Positions 53,498 to 64,000 of a stretch of 64,000 bases of DNA are shown here, piece after piece; position 1 is the first letter of the stretch, and the number at the start of each line of letters is the position of its first letter. The position numbers and the translations under genes were made by a program. The DNA is from Mesocentrotus franciscanus (lineage: Eukaryota; Echinodermata; Echinoidea; Camarodonta; Strongylocentrotidae). The stretch lies in NCBI GenBank assembly GCA_037976565.1, contig CP137684.1:21545814-21609813 (forward strand), given 5' to 3'. Below the pieces are notes generated by a model that was given only the letters and a program-made list of their open reading frames with translations, made no database searches and had not been told where the DNA came from.

Positions 53498-54515
53498 ACA
53501 AACCATCTGGAACAACCATACATTTGTCTGCAAAAATAATCAATTACATTGACTGTATACTGTGCTAATCAATAGTCTGCTACCCACTCTACATGTACAT
53601 GTACAGTATATAATTGATGTACAACACAGATGTATGTACATGTACATATAGAGACATACGTGCAATTATATTTCTAGGCATACAACATAGTACACTATTT
53701 ACAGATATGCTTTTGTATTAGGTACTGCAACCAATATATGCAAAAATCAATCTAATTATCATATGAAAAGAAAATCATAATGGCTTAAGTGCAGTGCACA
53801 AAGGGGTTTATAATTTAGCTATATATGCTTACAATACATACATGTACAGTACATGTACATATAGCAAGGTTGGCCGGTCAATACCGGGGCGGGATATACA
53901 TGTATATATTACTGGGTGGTAAATACTGCCTTGCAAATGTTGACCAAAACGGGAAATATTGGGAAATACTCCAAAAAACAAATTTGTTAACAGTATATCA
54001 TTGTGGAATGTTTAGATTATTGAGCAAAAATCAATATGAAACACAAAAAGACAATAAAAAGATGTCTTTAGTCATGGTAGGGAGGTCGTACAATTGCTTG
54101 AAATGATAAATAGGCACGCTATGGCTTTCAAGCTATGTTAAAGCTATATAAAGAATAGCAAGTATAGCATACAGCGTACATGTATATACCACCTTGAAAA
54201 TACCTGTAGGCAGTGGGGAAAAAAAATGAACTCATGGGCCATGGGAGACGGCCCACCATGTAATTATATGTTTGGGCAAAAATTTATATAAACAAATAAG
54301 TGAGAAATAGCTGGGTAGAGGTACATGTAGAAAAGAAACAGGGAAGGGGGATGGGGGACTGAAGGTGCATCAATGCTACAGTACATGGGATGGAGTAATC
54401 TATACATGTACCGGTTATGTCATATTCATCCATCATGGCGTCATGCTACAGTACTTGTACATGTTCATCTACATTAAGCAGTGCACGACACTAAACAGTG
54501 TCTACATGCATGTAT
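53498..54515. other. Non-coding, palindrome-rich
   Basis: TACATGTACATG phrases occur repeatedly (53591-53602, 53633-53650, 53839-53862). A GGGAAATATTGGGAAATACT patch lies near 53951. No gene. Confidence 0.4.
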
Positions 54516-54518
54516 ATC

Positions 54519-54659
54519 AGGCCTTAAATTTCAATATTTTTAGGGCAAGGCCACTTTTCTGTAGGGCACATTCCTAGGAAGAATTGGAAAGGGCACAACA
54601 AATCTCCAAGGCCAATGAGAGGGGCATCCACGGCCATGGCCTTGGATTATAAAAGCCCT
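54519..54659. mobile_element. Possible 140-bp element with CAGGSCTT ends
   Basis: CAGGCCTTAAATTTC at the left and, in complement, CAGGGCTTTTATAATCC at the right, with GTATAT on both outer sides. Interior GGGCAAGGCC and GGGCACA phrases. The ends are short and the duplication imperfect, so confidence is limited; hAT-like is one possibility. Confidence 0.45.
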
Positions 54660-56040
54660 GGTATATATACATGTATACTGTTAAAATGTGCATGCAGACT
54701 AGAGAGTCATTATGTGGGCTTGGAATGTGTAGACTACAGATACTGTACATGTATTAAACTGAGGGTGATGAGGGCTCATGAATACACAACACATTTAATT
54801 CTGTCAATCAATTTGATCAATTCAATTTGCAAAGTGGCTGCACAGAATTACAAGTCTGCATACATGTACATTGTATAGGAATGCATGCAGCAGCTCTCTA
54901 TCTCTGCCATTCTCTGGGCACGCCCGTTCAGAATACATTAGATCCCAATACATTTAGGTCACTTACATTGTACGTGTACATGTAGGTGACTAGCTGAATA
55001 GCAAATACACTGTACATGTAGGAGCCTGGATGGACTGTACTACAGTGGGGGCAATATCTAATCTTAATTACACGATTTAAAAAAAATGTTCCCCCATGCC
55101 TAATGTAACCCCCCCCCCCTTCCAACACACAAAAAAAAACAAAAAAAACAAAAAAAAAAAATTATAATTGTTATCATTGGTTATCATTTTTCTGGGGGCA
55201 CCCAAAAGAACCATCCTTGTTTGTTCATCATCCATTGTCCTTAGGTATTTATTTGACATATTGCAAGAAAAAGTGGTATTAAACATTTGGGCAACATTGT
55301 CCATATATACTGTACATGTCCATTGCTAACCTAAGACACAGCATGCATGTGCACATATAGTGCAAATGATATAATATTCATTTTCATGTCTCTATTAACA
55401 TGAATTACATTTAAATGTACATTAATATAATTATCTATTTAAAAATGTATAAGGAAACTCAATTCAGATTGAATGTGCATGTTGATACATGTACAATACA
55501 TGTAAGTCTATATGTGTACTGGTATACACTTGCCTATTTTGCAACAGAAAGTAAAACAGTACCGGTACATGTAGTTTCGGGTAAAGACATTTCTGATTTA
55601 ATATTTGACGTCATCATGATGTAAAACATACAGACACCTCAAACAACAATCAGACAATCATTTGAAACTACTTATTACTGCAGTTCATGTGGAAAGTTTG
55701 AGCTCGTGAATCCCCAAAACAGTGACGCAATTTTGACGACTGCGAGCACTCTCGCTGATAGAAGTCCATTGGTTTTTTAAAATAAATGTGCAGTTAATGA
55801 GATGCAAATTGGTGGGCTGCACCGTGCCTGTTATGGGGGTCATTTGGAAAACAAAATCTAAAAAAAACAAAACTTTACAGCCTGAAAAAAAAAATATATC
55901 CACAAACACAAAAGAAAACTCAGCGAGCTTACATTGTATATATCTACCAGTGGTGTATCAAATTATTAACACAAATTTTAAAAATGCATAAAATATTCCA
56001 GATTTACATAACATGTATCAACTCTTCTTTCATCTGTAAA
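54660..56040. other. Non-coding, nothing recognised
   Basis: A C-run and A-runs at 55108-55160 and scattered TACATGTA palindromes. No exon-like frame. Confidence 0.35.
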
Positions 56041-56155
56041 TTTTTTTGTTTTTCTTTCTTTTTTCCTTCTTGTTCTTTCTTTCTTCTTACCTTCTCTATC
56101 CCTCCCTCCCTCCCTCCCTCTCTCTCTCTTCCCTTCTTTCCTTTTTATTTTGTTT
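56041..56155. repeat. Pyrimidine tract with TCCC repeats
   Basis: T-rich then CCCTCCCTCCCTCCC and CTCTCTCT. Frames on both strands are low-complexity artefacts. Confidence 0.85.
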
Positions 56156-57039
56156 TGGGAGGGGGAGGCAAATGTATTATTTGGAGGCAGTGCCATTCAT
56201 TGTAAGTACAGTACATACATGTACATGTAAACTGATAAGACTCTGTTTAGTGTTTCATGTACAGTATATAACCATCTTTACACCAAGCACACCAAGCAAA
56301 CACATGTTAGGCATTTGCTGGCATAGTATACATGTACACGTACATAAGGCTAGAATATTCATATTAATGCTGATTGATTAGTCAAAACTATAACATTTTA
56401 GAAAGCAGAAAGCAAATACATCAGAGGAATAACGGCCTAAATCCACCACAACAATTTTTCCCCTTTTTTTCCATGTTTCTTTTCTCTTTTCTTATATTTT
56501 TGTTTGTTTAAAGATATTATAAAGAAATGCAAGAGATTTTATAAGATTGAGGGAAAGAATTGAAAAAAATATCCATATACACTGTACAAATACAAGTATC
56601 GATGATTCTGGGAGGAAGAAAGCAATTTCTCTTCCAAACTTGTCTCAAAATATGAGGTTTTTTCTTAACTTAAAAAGCTGGGGTTGTATTCTGAAAACAA
56701 AGTAATCTTTTAGTTTTATGTGTTTGTTAGTAAAACAATGTAAACAAATCAACATTAGGGCAAGTCATTGGTTAATGATTGTGCAAAGCTGGCTGCATTT
56801 ACATAAAGTTAAAAGAGACATCTGAGCAAGCACCAATGACAACTACATGTACATGTATATATTGATTTCCTGCAAATTCAGTTTGTTATAACAGTTAACA
56901 TTCGTTTTTCGCTAACATAAAATATAAGATACATGTAGTTTTCAAAATATGGCCTCTATTTTGACAGACTTTAGCTGATCAACATACACCGTAGGTTTGT
57001 CATGTGTACATTGTAAGAATTAGTGAGGTATATACTGAC
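56156..57039. other. Intron, nothing recognised
   Basis: AT-rich, with TACATGTACATG near 56216 and 56845. It leads to the donor of the 57040 exon. Confidence 0.35.
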
Positions 57040-57165
57040 CACGATAGCTGCCACTTCTTGGTCTGTTACATCCATAGGTTCATTCATCATCAACAAATGA
57101 GCCCAAGTAATGTCGCTTTGGTAATGAGTTCCAACAACAGAAACAGATGATACTTGTGACCGACC
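57040..57165 (-). CDS. Internal coding exon (42 codons) of unrecognised gene
   Basis: On the minus strand a strong acceptor (TTTCTTTTTTTGCAG) is followed by exactly 42 codons in phase 0 and a GTCAGT donor. The peptide begins GRSQVSSVSVVGTHYQ and contains ITWAHLLMMNEPMDVTDQEV. Composition and codon use look coding, with no low complexity. It lies upstream of the other minus-strand exons and could belong to the same gene, but its phase-0 end does not fit the 45936-45976 exon directly, so either one exon between them was missed or this is a different gene. The frame stays open a further 20 codons past the donor, so the exact 3' edge is uncertain. Family not recognised. Confidence 0.55.
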
Positions 57166-57232
57166 CTGCAAAAAAAGAAAGCAAGATTGATCAATAATCC
57201 TTGCTTGATCTACGGTATATCAACATGAGCTG

Positions 57233-57308
57233 CATTTACACTGCAACCAAAAATCGTTAATTTTCTCACATTCCGGTTTCAATCCCCCGATTTTTGCAGT
57301 GTAAATCC
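57233..57308. repeat. Small hairpin with ATTTACACTGCA ends
   Basis: GCATTTACACTGCA and AAAAATCG at the left pair with CGATTTTTGCAGTGTAAAT at the right across about 25 bp. A minimal inverted-repeat element in the intron just upstream of the 57-kb exon. Confidence 0.6.
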
Positions 57309-57989
57309 AAACTTCGGTGCATGGCCGGTTATTCGTCATGTGACTGTCCTCGCTTCTGTGCGATCACACGCAGAGTAGTGACAAGTCCCGCATGCACACT
57401 ACTCACCAACAAATCGGTATGGGCAAACACCGACGGTTTTTTATGGGTTGCGATTTTTTTTAGATCTGGCATTAGCGAGACAGATTTAATCATCTTTCCT
57501 AATGAGAGAGAAGGTGGAAATGTAATAAGAGAGTGGGCAAGGCTAAAGTATGCAGTATAAAAAATGGTTTACAATAGAGAGGGGAGGGGGGAGTTAAATA
57601 AATAATAAGTCAGTACCAAAATAACAGCATGGGTAATCGTGTTGGTGCTTGTGGGGGGTGGAGGAGGGAGGGTAATAGGGCCTATGAAAATGTCAGTATT
57701 GGAAGGGGTCCTGGATTGAAAATGTTACTGTCCAGGGGGCAAATGTCAAAAACATCAGTGGTGACGAATGCAAAAATAAAAAGAACGAGGCAAGATTGAA
57801 ATTTCATTGGGGAGGGGGCACAATATGAAAGATTGTTAAGTGGGCTACCGTAAATTATCTGTGCAATTTGATCGATAATCATTGATTTCAAAAATACATA
57901 AAAAAATAAAACACACAAAAAACAAGAGGTCAAAAATGGTCAAAAATAGATTAAGGTAGACGGTGAAATGGGGTCATTATTTTTGCCTT
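57309..57989. other. Non-coding with G-rich patches
   Basis: GGGGAGGGGGGAG and GGGGGGTGGAGGAGGGAGGG runs at about 57580 and 57652. No gene evident. Confidence 0.4.
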
Positions 57990-60640
57990 AATTACTGAAC
58001 TGGTTTTTGTTAAATGTACTTTCCATGCCAGCTTATTTGCAAAGCATGGGAACTGCAGGCATCTCATCTGTTGATTGCTGGCTACTTCAACTATGCTAGT
58101 ATCAACTGGGAGACCCACACTACGTCAAAAGAATCAAAAGAAGCTTTCATAGACGCAATAGAGGACTGCTTCTTAACGCAACATGTAGAGGAGAGCACTA
58201 GATACAGGGAGAACCAAACACCAAACCTGCTTGACCTCCTGTTAACTAATAGAGATGACATCATTTCAAACATTGACTTCCTGCCAGGACTTGGAAATAG
58301 CGACCATGTGTGCCTCCTCTTCGATCTCCTAGTCTACCCTGACCAAGGAAGTGGACATTCACCAAGACCACAGTACCATAGAAGGCAGTACCAGGAAATA
58401 GTGAATGAGCTGAATGAGGTTGACTGGGAAAGGGAGCTAAGTGACCTTTCAACAAACGAGGCTTGGGAGTTCCTAGAGAGCCACTTGACTATCCAGATTC
58501 AGAAACACATCCCTACGACAAGGGCAAAAAGAAGGAAGAAGAAGCATGCATGGATGACAAAATTTGCCATGAGAAAACAGAAGAGGAAAGCAAGAGCATG
58601 GACCAACTACATCGCAACGGGCTGACCGGAAGATAAGGTGACTGCAAATAAGGAAGCCAAGGACTTACGTCACTTAACAAAGAAACTCTGCTTAGACTTT
58701 GAGAGAGATATTGCCAAGAATGTCAAAACCAACTCCAAAGCCTTCTGGAAATACACAAATGGGAGATTGAACACACGCAACCAGATTGGAGACTTAATGA
58801 AGGAAGATAGCCAAGTGACCAGCAACGACAAAGAGAAAGCAGATATTCTGAGCAAATATTTTGCAACAACATTCACAGATGAAGACAAAGAACATATTCC
58901 CACTCTTGACAGCAAATACCAAGGAGCACCAGTAGAGACTGTCTCTATTACCCCAGATGATGTTCTACGCAAGCTTAAAAACTTGTCAAAGTATAAGAGT
59001 GTCGGACCGGACAACTTAATACACCCATGCCCACTCCGGGAAACAGCCCCAGCAACCTGCCTTTCTCTCCATAATATACAACAAGTCCTTGGAAGAAGGT
59101 AAACTACCAACTAGATGGAAACAAAGCAATGTTGCTCCAGTATTCAAGAAAGGCTGCAAGAAAGACCCTAGTAACTACAGACCAATATGTCTCACCTCTG
59201 TATGTTGCAAAGTTATGGAATCACTGGTAAGAGATGAAGTATCTGACCATATGCTGACCAATGACCTATTCAGTGACCATCAGCATGGATTTGTCCCCGG
59301 AAGGTCCTGCATGACACAACTGCTCTGTGCCATGGAAGCATGGATGGACTTGATCGACAAGGGGGAGTCCATGACGTAGTCTACCTAGATTTCAGGAAAG
59401 CTTTTGACTCAGTTCCACACCAGCGCCTAATAAACAAGCTTGAGGCCTATGGAATCTCTGGTCCCATCAGAACATGGATCCAAGACTTCCTCACTGAACG
59501 GAAGCAGAGAGTGGTCGTGAACCAAAACATGTCAGATTGGACCCCAGTCACCAGTGGAGTACCGCAAGGGAGCGTGCTCGACCACTTCTATTTGTCATCT
59601 ACATCAATGACCTTCCTGACGAGATTGAGACAGCAGTCAAAATCTTTGCAGATGACACCAAATTGTATGGCAAAGCTACGTCTGAGGAAGACTACACCAC
59701 CCTGCAGAGAGACGTACAGATACTTGAGGGATGGTCAGAGAAATAGCAGCTCCACTTCAATGCAAACAAATGCAAGACCCTGCACCTAGGGGCAGGCAAT
59801 CCACGAAGGGAATATGAGCTAGACAGTGTAAAGATCCCAGAAACCAAAGAAGAAAAGGACCTTGGAGTGGCCATTGATGAGAAGCTCAGATTCCATCAAC
59901 AATCTGCAATTGCTGCTAAAAAAGGGAATGGAGTACTAGCTCGCATATATGCAGATCTTTCACTTGCAAGGACAGATCAACAATTCCACTCCTCTACAAA
60001 GGTCTTGTTCGTCCCATATTGCATTAAGGCAATGTAATCTGGCACCCTCGCTATGTGAAGGACGAAAAAATCATAGAGAAAGTACAAAAAAGAGCAACAA
60101 AAATGGTACCAGAGATAAAAACACCAAAGCTACCATGAGAGACTTGAGAGTTTGAAGCTTCCCTCGCTCAGCCACTGCCGCCGCCGAGGAGACGTGATTC
60201 AGGTGTTCAAGTTGATGCAGACCATTGACAGGTTGGACTCTACCCAATTCTTCACACCCGCAATCAATTCAACAACGAGAGGGCACACATTCAAACTAAC
60301 CAAACCCAGGTGCAACACCAAACTCAGGCAAGACTCGTTTAGCCACAGGGTCCTCAACGACTGGAACTCCCTCCCTGAGACGGTAGTATCTGCAACCTTG
60401 GTGAACAGCTTCAAAGCCAGACTTGACAAACACTGGAAGAAGGAGCAATATAATTCGCCCTTCTCCCAGTAGACACTCCAACTGTGACAATCCCGATATG
60501 ACCCAGCAAGCAAGATACAGAGGAAAATGACCATGGTGCAAGACCCGGAAGCTGGGACATCCCCTTGAGTTAGACCTGGAAGCTCGACAGCTGGAGACGG
60601 CTTTCTTCCAGAAGCTTTGGTATTCAAGTGACAGTGAAGT
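57990..60640 (+). mobile_element. CR1-like LINE, 5'-truncated, frameshifted
   Basis: A non-LTR retrotransposon reads left to right in several frames. 58014-58625: C-terminal half of the apurinic endonuclease, with LIAGYFN (normally GDFN), NLLDLLLTN and GNSDHV. 58638-59102: the linker to reverse transcriptase, with SKYFATTFT and PDNL. 59089-59379: APVFKKGCKKDPSNYRPIC and QHGFVPGRSCM. About 59377-59583: VVYLDFRKAFDSVPH, the first catalytic aspartate, and TSGVPQGSVL. 59537-59746: FADDTKLYGK, the catalytic aspartate pair. An in-frame TAG follows at 59744, then HFNANKCKTLHLG. 60152-60472: C-terminal tail with LPSLSHCRRRGDVIQVFKL and DWNSLPETVV. At least four frameshifts and one nonsense codon make it inactive. 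Most of the endonuclease and any ORF1 are missing. The motif order and wording fit the CR1 clade. Different from the other LINE fragments here. Confidence 0.9.
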
Positions 60641-62344
60641 TTCTGGCCCCCAATTAACTTAACCCGCCTTTAAAAGTTTATTAACACCCCCCAAAAAAAA
60701 AAAAAAAAAACTGACCTTTGACTTTGTTCTACACTTTTAGTTCGGGTCAATATGGTCCAGCCCCAGGGTTCTGTCGACAGTAACGCATGCGCAATGTATT
60801 TTTTTTTCATTGCGATAATATGCTAATAAGTGGAAAAGAGCTCATGAATATTCAAAATTTAATTTGTATATTTAATGCGCTGCGCGCAGGCCAAAATCCC
60901 TATTTCGCTGAGTGCACTAAAAAGTTGTCGTTTTCATAGGCTAATACATGAAAAGTGGAAGCAGTGTGCACGTTTGACCCTCCAAAATTTTCCCATGGCT
61001 TGACGGATGCAGAAGCGGAGTTAAGCCCCTTTGGCCTTATTTCGAAGTCAATAGTAGGCCTAAGAGATTTATATCACATTTTGTGTGGTTATGAATAAAA
61101 TGCACTTGAACTTAGTTGTAGAAGTACCGAATACCGAATTCCCTATAACCAGACGTTTATTTCTGTCTAGATATAGTAGTACTAGTTGTGGAGTACAGGA
61201 TGACGTTTTGCTTGAAGCCGCTTGAGGGCGTCGTGAATTTTATGCTGCTGATTCTCCACGTCATGGGAAAGTTTATCGCCCAGAGTTGTTTGTTTTTTTA
61301 TTTATTTGTGATACAAGTCCAATGATGTACATGTAAGTAGAAATGATTGTGTTATCTTAAAGTTTATGAGTTACATGTATATTGTCTTTATAGCCAGGTA
61401 ACTTGTTGAAATATGAAGTTTATGTCACTAATATGAGGTGATGAAATAATGACATGAATGAGTTGTTCACGTGCAAGATTGCACATGTGTACAGTGAACT
61501 TACGTAACGTAATTGTAGTGCACTGACGTGCGTATTAATGTACATGTAGTTGTAACCTGAATGCGGCCTTCGAGCATGACCTTGTATAATGTCAAAGTCA
61601 ATGTCAGTGAGACATCGTTGCATGTATTTAGTCAGATCTATAGTGAAGAAGGTATTGTTTGTTTTCCTTTATTATGATTACAGATGACTATTAGGATTGT
61701 TAGGGTACATTTAATTTGATACATGATATGTTACTTTCAAGTCAGTTTATGCAAGATGACTTATTATTGTTTGTGTTTATTAAATTGCAGATTGAACCCT
61801 GCCTGCTTACAGTTCAGTTAACCAACATACAGCGGTGCATGGTCTCTTTACTAATTGGGCATCTGTCATATCACACGCCACACTAGTAGTAGTGGGCCTA
61901 CACCCCACATAATTAATTACAATACTCCCCACAGCATGCAGCACATCTATCACCGGTCACCCTATCACCGACAACTTCATCGGCCTAGCCTGGCCTGGCC
62001 AGACTCGCCGGCTTCAAGAGCGATGTGTATAAATTATCACCGGACATGACTGTGTTTGAGAAGAATCAGTTATTCAGTTTCCTAAAATCACATGCCACAA
62101 ACACAATTCCAGCAGCACCATAATCTTCACATTCTAAGTTCATACCACAATACGAAAATGTCTTCGAAATACCAAATATTCAAGGCTAAAAGGAAGTGTT
62201 TACCTGGTAACACGGACACAGAAATTTCCGGAAATCACGGAAACACAATTTTCCAAATGTATTTGTAAATGCTGCCACTTACGTTCGGGTCGTACGTACG
62301 TGCAATTGAATAATTACACAATTACACTACACGTTGGTAATAAT
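60641..62344. other. Non-coding, nothing recognised
   Basis: About 1.7 kb. A C-run and A-run at 60686-60709 follow the LINE. No exon, tRNA or paired repeat was found; 61900-62060 is slightly GC-richer without further signal. Confidence 0.35.
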
Positions 62345-62920
62345 AAAGCCCGGTGAAAGGTGCCCCCTTTACCTCTGATATTTGCCGCCTTAAAATCTGA
62401 GAGTTGCCCCTTTTACTTTGACAAGAGCCCCTTCCCCTTCTCATAAATGCCCCTTTTCACCTCTGATAAATGGCCTTATTAAAATCTGATAGGTTTCCCT
62501 TTTCTTCCAACAAATGCCCCTTTTCCTTTAATTATAATAACTGCCCCTTTTTCATTCTCATAAGTGCACCTTTTTATCTCTGTTGAGTGCCCATTTTCCG
62601 GTGTGAGAAGTGCCCCCTTTTCACCTCCGATAGTTACCCTTTTCCTTTTTATAAGAGCCCCTTCCCTTTTCACCTCTGAAAAATGCCTCTATTAAAATCT
62701 GATAGATGCTCTTTTCCATTCTCATACGTGCCTTTTTTCATCTCTGGTGAGTGCCCCATTCGGAGTGAGATAAGTGCCCCATTTTCACCTCTGTTTATTG
62801 CCCTTTTTTACTTTGAAGCCTGCTCCTTTCCTTTTCTAAGAAGTGTCCTTTCCCTTTTGATAAATGCCTCCTTTTTCTTTCACCATAAAATATGCCCTAA
62901 ATTTTTCTTTAATTTCCCCA
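62345..62920. repeat. Minisatellite of GCCCCTTTTCACCTCTGATA units
   Basis: Degenerate units of about 22-28 bp (GCCCCTTTTCACCTCTGATA and variants) repeat roughly twenty times. There is a higher-order pattern: AAGAGCCCCTTCCC, then CTCTG, AATGCC and ATTAAAATCTGATAG, appears at about 62425-62490 and again at about 62650-62705. Minus-strand frames are Lys/Gly-rich but do not keep a protein repeat. Confidence 0.8.
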
Positions 62921-62949
62921 AATTTTAGTTGGTATAATATGTCACTTAT

Positions 62950-63714
62950 TTAACCCTAATAAGGCCGGGGGCATTATGACCCCTCCCCCCTCCGCAATTT
63001 TTCGGATTGTTCGGGAACGCATACGGGTGGCGCCCCGCCGCTCGCTGACTTTTTTCTTCCGAGTCTTGTGCATCTTTAACAAATGAAATTTTGAAAATCG
63101 GACGTACAGTTATATAAAGTCACGTGACCTTTTGTCTTTGCATGTCAGCCCGAAAATGGCTCATTTTCGTGGTTCGTGTACAAACATATGGAAATGTCTA
63201 AAAAGAGATAAAATATTGGTTATTGGGTCTTGTTTAAAGTTTAGGTGTTTGTTTTGGGAGTCAAAATAGTTTAATTGTAGTTAGAAATGAAATAAAACAA
63301 CAAAAACAATTAATACATAAGTTAAAAAAAACAATGAAATACATAAGAAATACATAAGAAATTATCAAAACAAGAGATAACATAAACCTAGCTCTTCCAA
63401 ACATCTTTGTCGTATTATTGTTTCAAGTGGTCTAACGAATACATGTAGTGAAAAAGAATGCTTAAATATAAAGAATATATGATTTATGGGTAAAAAGGTG
63501 AATTGTATGACCTTATTTGCATAAATTACCATAAATATGCAAATGAGTGAATTTGTCAAAAAATTAAATTTACCATAGTATTCAATACACTTCACTTGAC
63601 ATGCGAGCAATTTTTTGCGGCGATCGGCCGTTTCACGGCCGAGATCTTGGGGGCTATAATGCCCCGCTCCCGGCCGTAGTAAGACCTCAAATAGCCCCGC
63701 CTTTTTAGGGTTAA
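62950..63714. mobile_element. TTAA-flanked 765-bp element with CCCTAAWAAGGC ends (piggyBac-like)
   Basis: CCCTAATAAGGCCGGGGGC after TTAA (62950-62953) and, in complement, CCCTAAAAAGGCGGGGCTA before TTAA (63711-63714). CCC-starting ends with a TTAA target are typical of piggyBac-type transposons. Both ends are GC-rich around an AT-rich middle that holds no transposase. A minus-strand frame over 63365-63847 runs past the border into the neighbour and is not a gene. Confidence 0.8.
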
Positions 63715-63744
63715 GGTCTTTTGAGTCTTTCGTAGTAAGATGAG

Positions 63745-64000
63745 ACGCTCTATAAAAGATACAGAGTATTAAGAAATATGGTCCAAAGAGAGGTGAAAAA
63801 AAGCTAAACTCGATTACATACAAAACAAGATAGAAGAAAATAAACAATATTCGAAAAGGCTTTGGCAGAATCTAAAAAGCTTAGGATTAAAAAGAAGAAG
63901 AGAAAACAACAAGAATATGTCATTACAATCGATGGGGAATTATGTCATGATGATAAGATGGTCATTGCTAATGAATTCAATTCTTATTTTACAAATGTGG
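63745..64000 (+). mobile_element. LINE reverse transcriptase region, running off the right edge
   Basis: Across frames separated by two slips (at the A-run near 63796 and near 63890) the plus strand encodes YKRYRVLRNMVQREV, then KRLWQNLKSLG, then ITIDGELCHDDKM followed by ANEFNSYFTNV. These match the segment between endonuclease and the first reverse transcriptase block in jockey/CR1/RTE-type LINEs (pattern LWxxLKxLG, then IAxxFNxYFTNV). The catalytic core would lie beyond 64000. The clade cannot be told from this part; the wording differs from the CR1-like copy at 58 kb. Confidence 0.7.

Noticed and set aside
58261..58455. Minus-strand frames over the CR1-like LINE
   Set aside because: Shadows of the plus-strand endonuclease and reverse transcriptase coding sequence.
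62345..62920. Regular short repeats resembling a CRISPR array
   Set aside because: Units are degenerate, directly adjacent, without constant repeats and unique spacers, and the DNA is eukaryotic.

Overview
This is AT-rich metazoan genomic DNA with no sign of a prokaryote: no operons, no ribosome binding sites, no dense coding. The repeat families (tRNA-derived SINEs whose 3' ends resemble LINE tails, CR1-like and L2-like LINE fragments, many TTAA- and TA-flanked miniature elements, abundant TACATGTA and TACCGGTA palindromes) are what I associate with echinoderm, especially sea urchin, DNA. That assignment is recollection plus inference and was not tested.

Gene content is sparse. Short islands with good splice sites and compatible reading phases on the minus strand look like exons of one large gene crossing the window from right to left. 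They lie at 57040-57165, 45936-45976, 36297-36401 and 3306-3388, with two alternative ATG-bearing first exons at 41886-42024 and 12664-12736. Three exons (45.9, 41.9 and 12.7 kb) end one base into a glycine codon, so each can join a downstream exon in frame. I do not recognise the protein. At least one linking exon (between 57.0 and 46.0 kb) and the 3' end are missing from what I can see.

Nearly everything else is mobile DNA. From left to right: a TTAA-flanked element (0.8 kb), SINE and TA elements (2-3 kb), a near-perfect palindrome (5.1 kb), two TTAA elements sharing one border (6.3-7.1 kb), an 8-bp-TSD hAT-like element nested in a TTAA element (8.3-9.3 kb), LINE and SINE debris (11.9-13.5 kb), a repeat built of degenerate GGTCTA units with two nested elements (17.2-18.5 kb), a SINE split by a 247-bp element (19.2-19.7 kb), a 1.4-kb hAT-like element full of tandem repeats (21.1-22.5 kb), a GC-rich island (23.3-23.6 kb), a TAA-flanked element found again at 32.0 kb with a SINE inside, LINE tails at 24.7, 40 and 46 kb, a large foldback (40.8-41.5 kb), a decayed CR1-like LINE (58-60.6 kb), a minisatellite (62.3-62.9 kb), a piggyBac-like element (62.9-63.7 kb) and another LINE running off the right edge.

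The most useful aspect is that several insertions can be compared with an unoccupied relative inside the same window (33.3 versus 33.8 kb, 43.0 versus 43.7 kb, 31.2 versus 12.9 kb, 32.2 versus 23.9 kb). This fixes element borders and relative ages directly. I found no convincing new multi-gene system. The best candidates for follow-up are the gene with several promoters, the hairpin beside its 41-nt exon, and the TTAA-flanked families that insert back to back.
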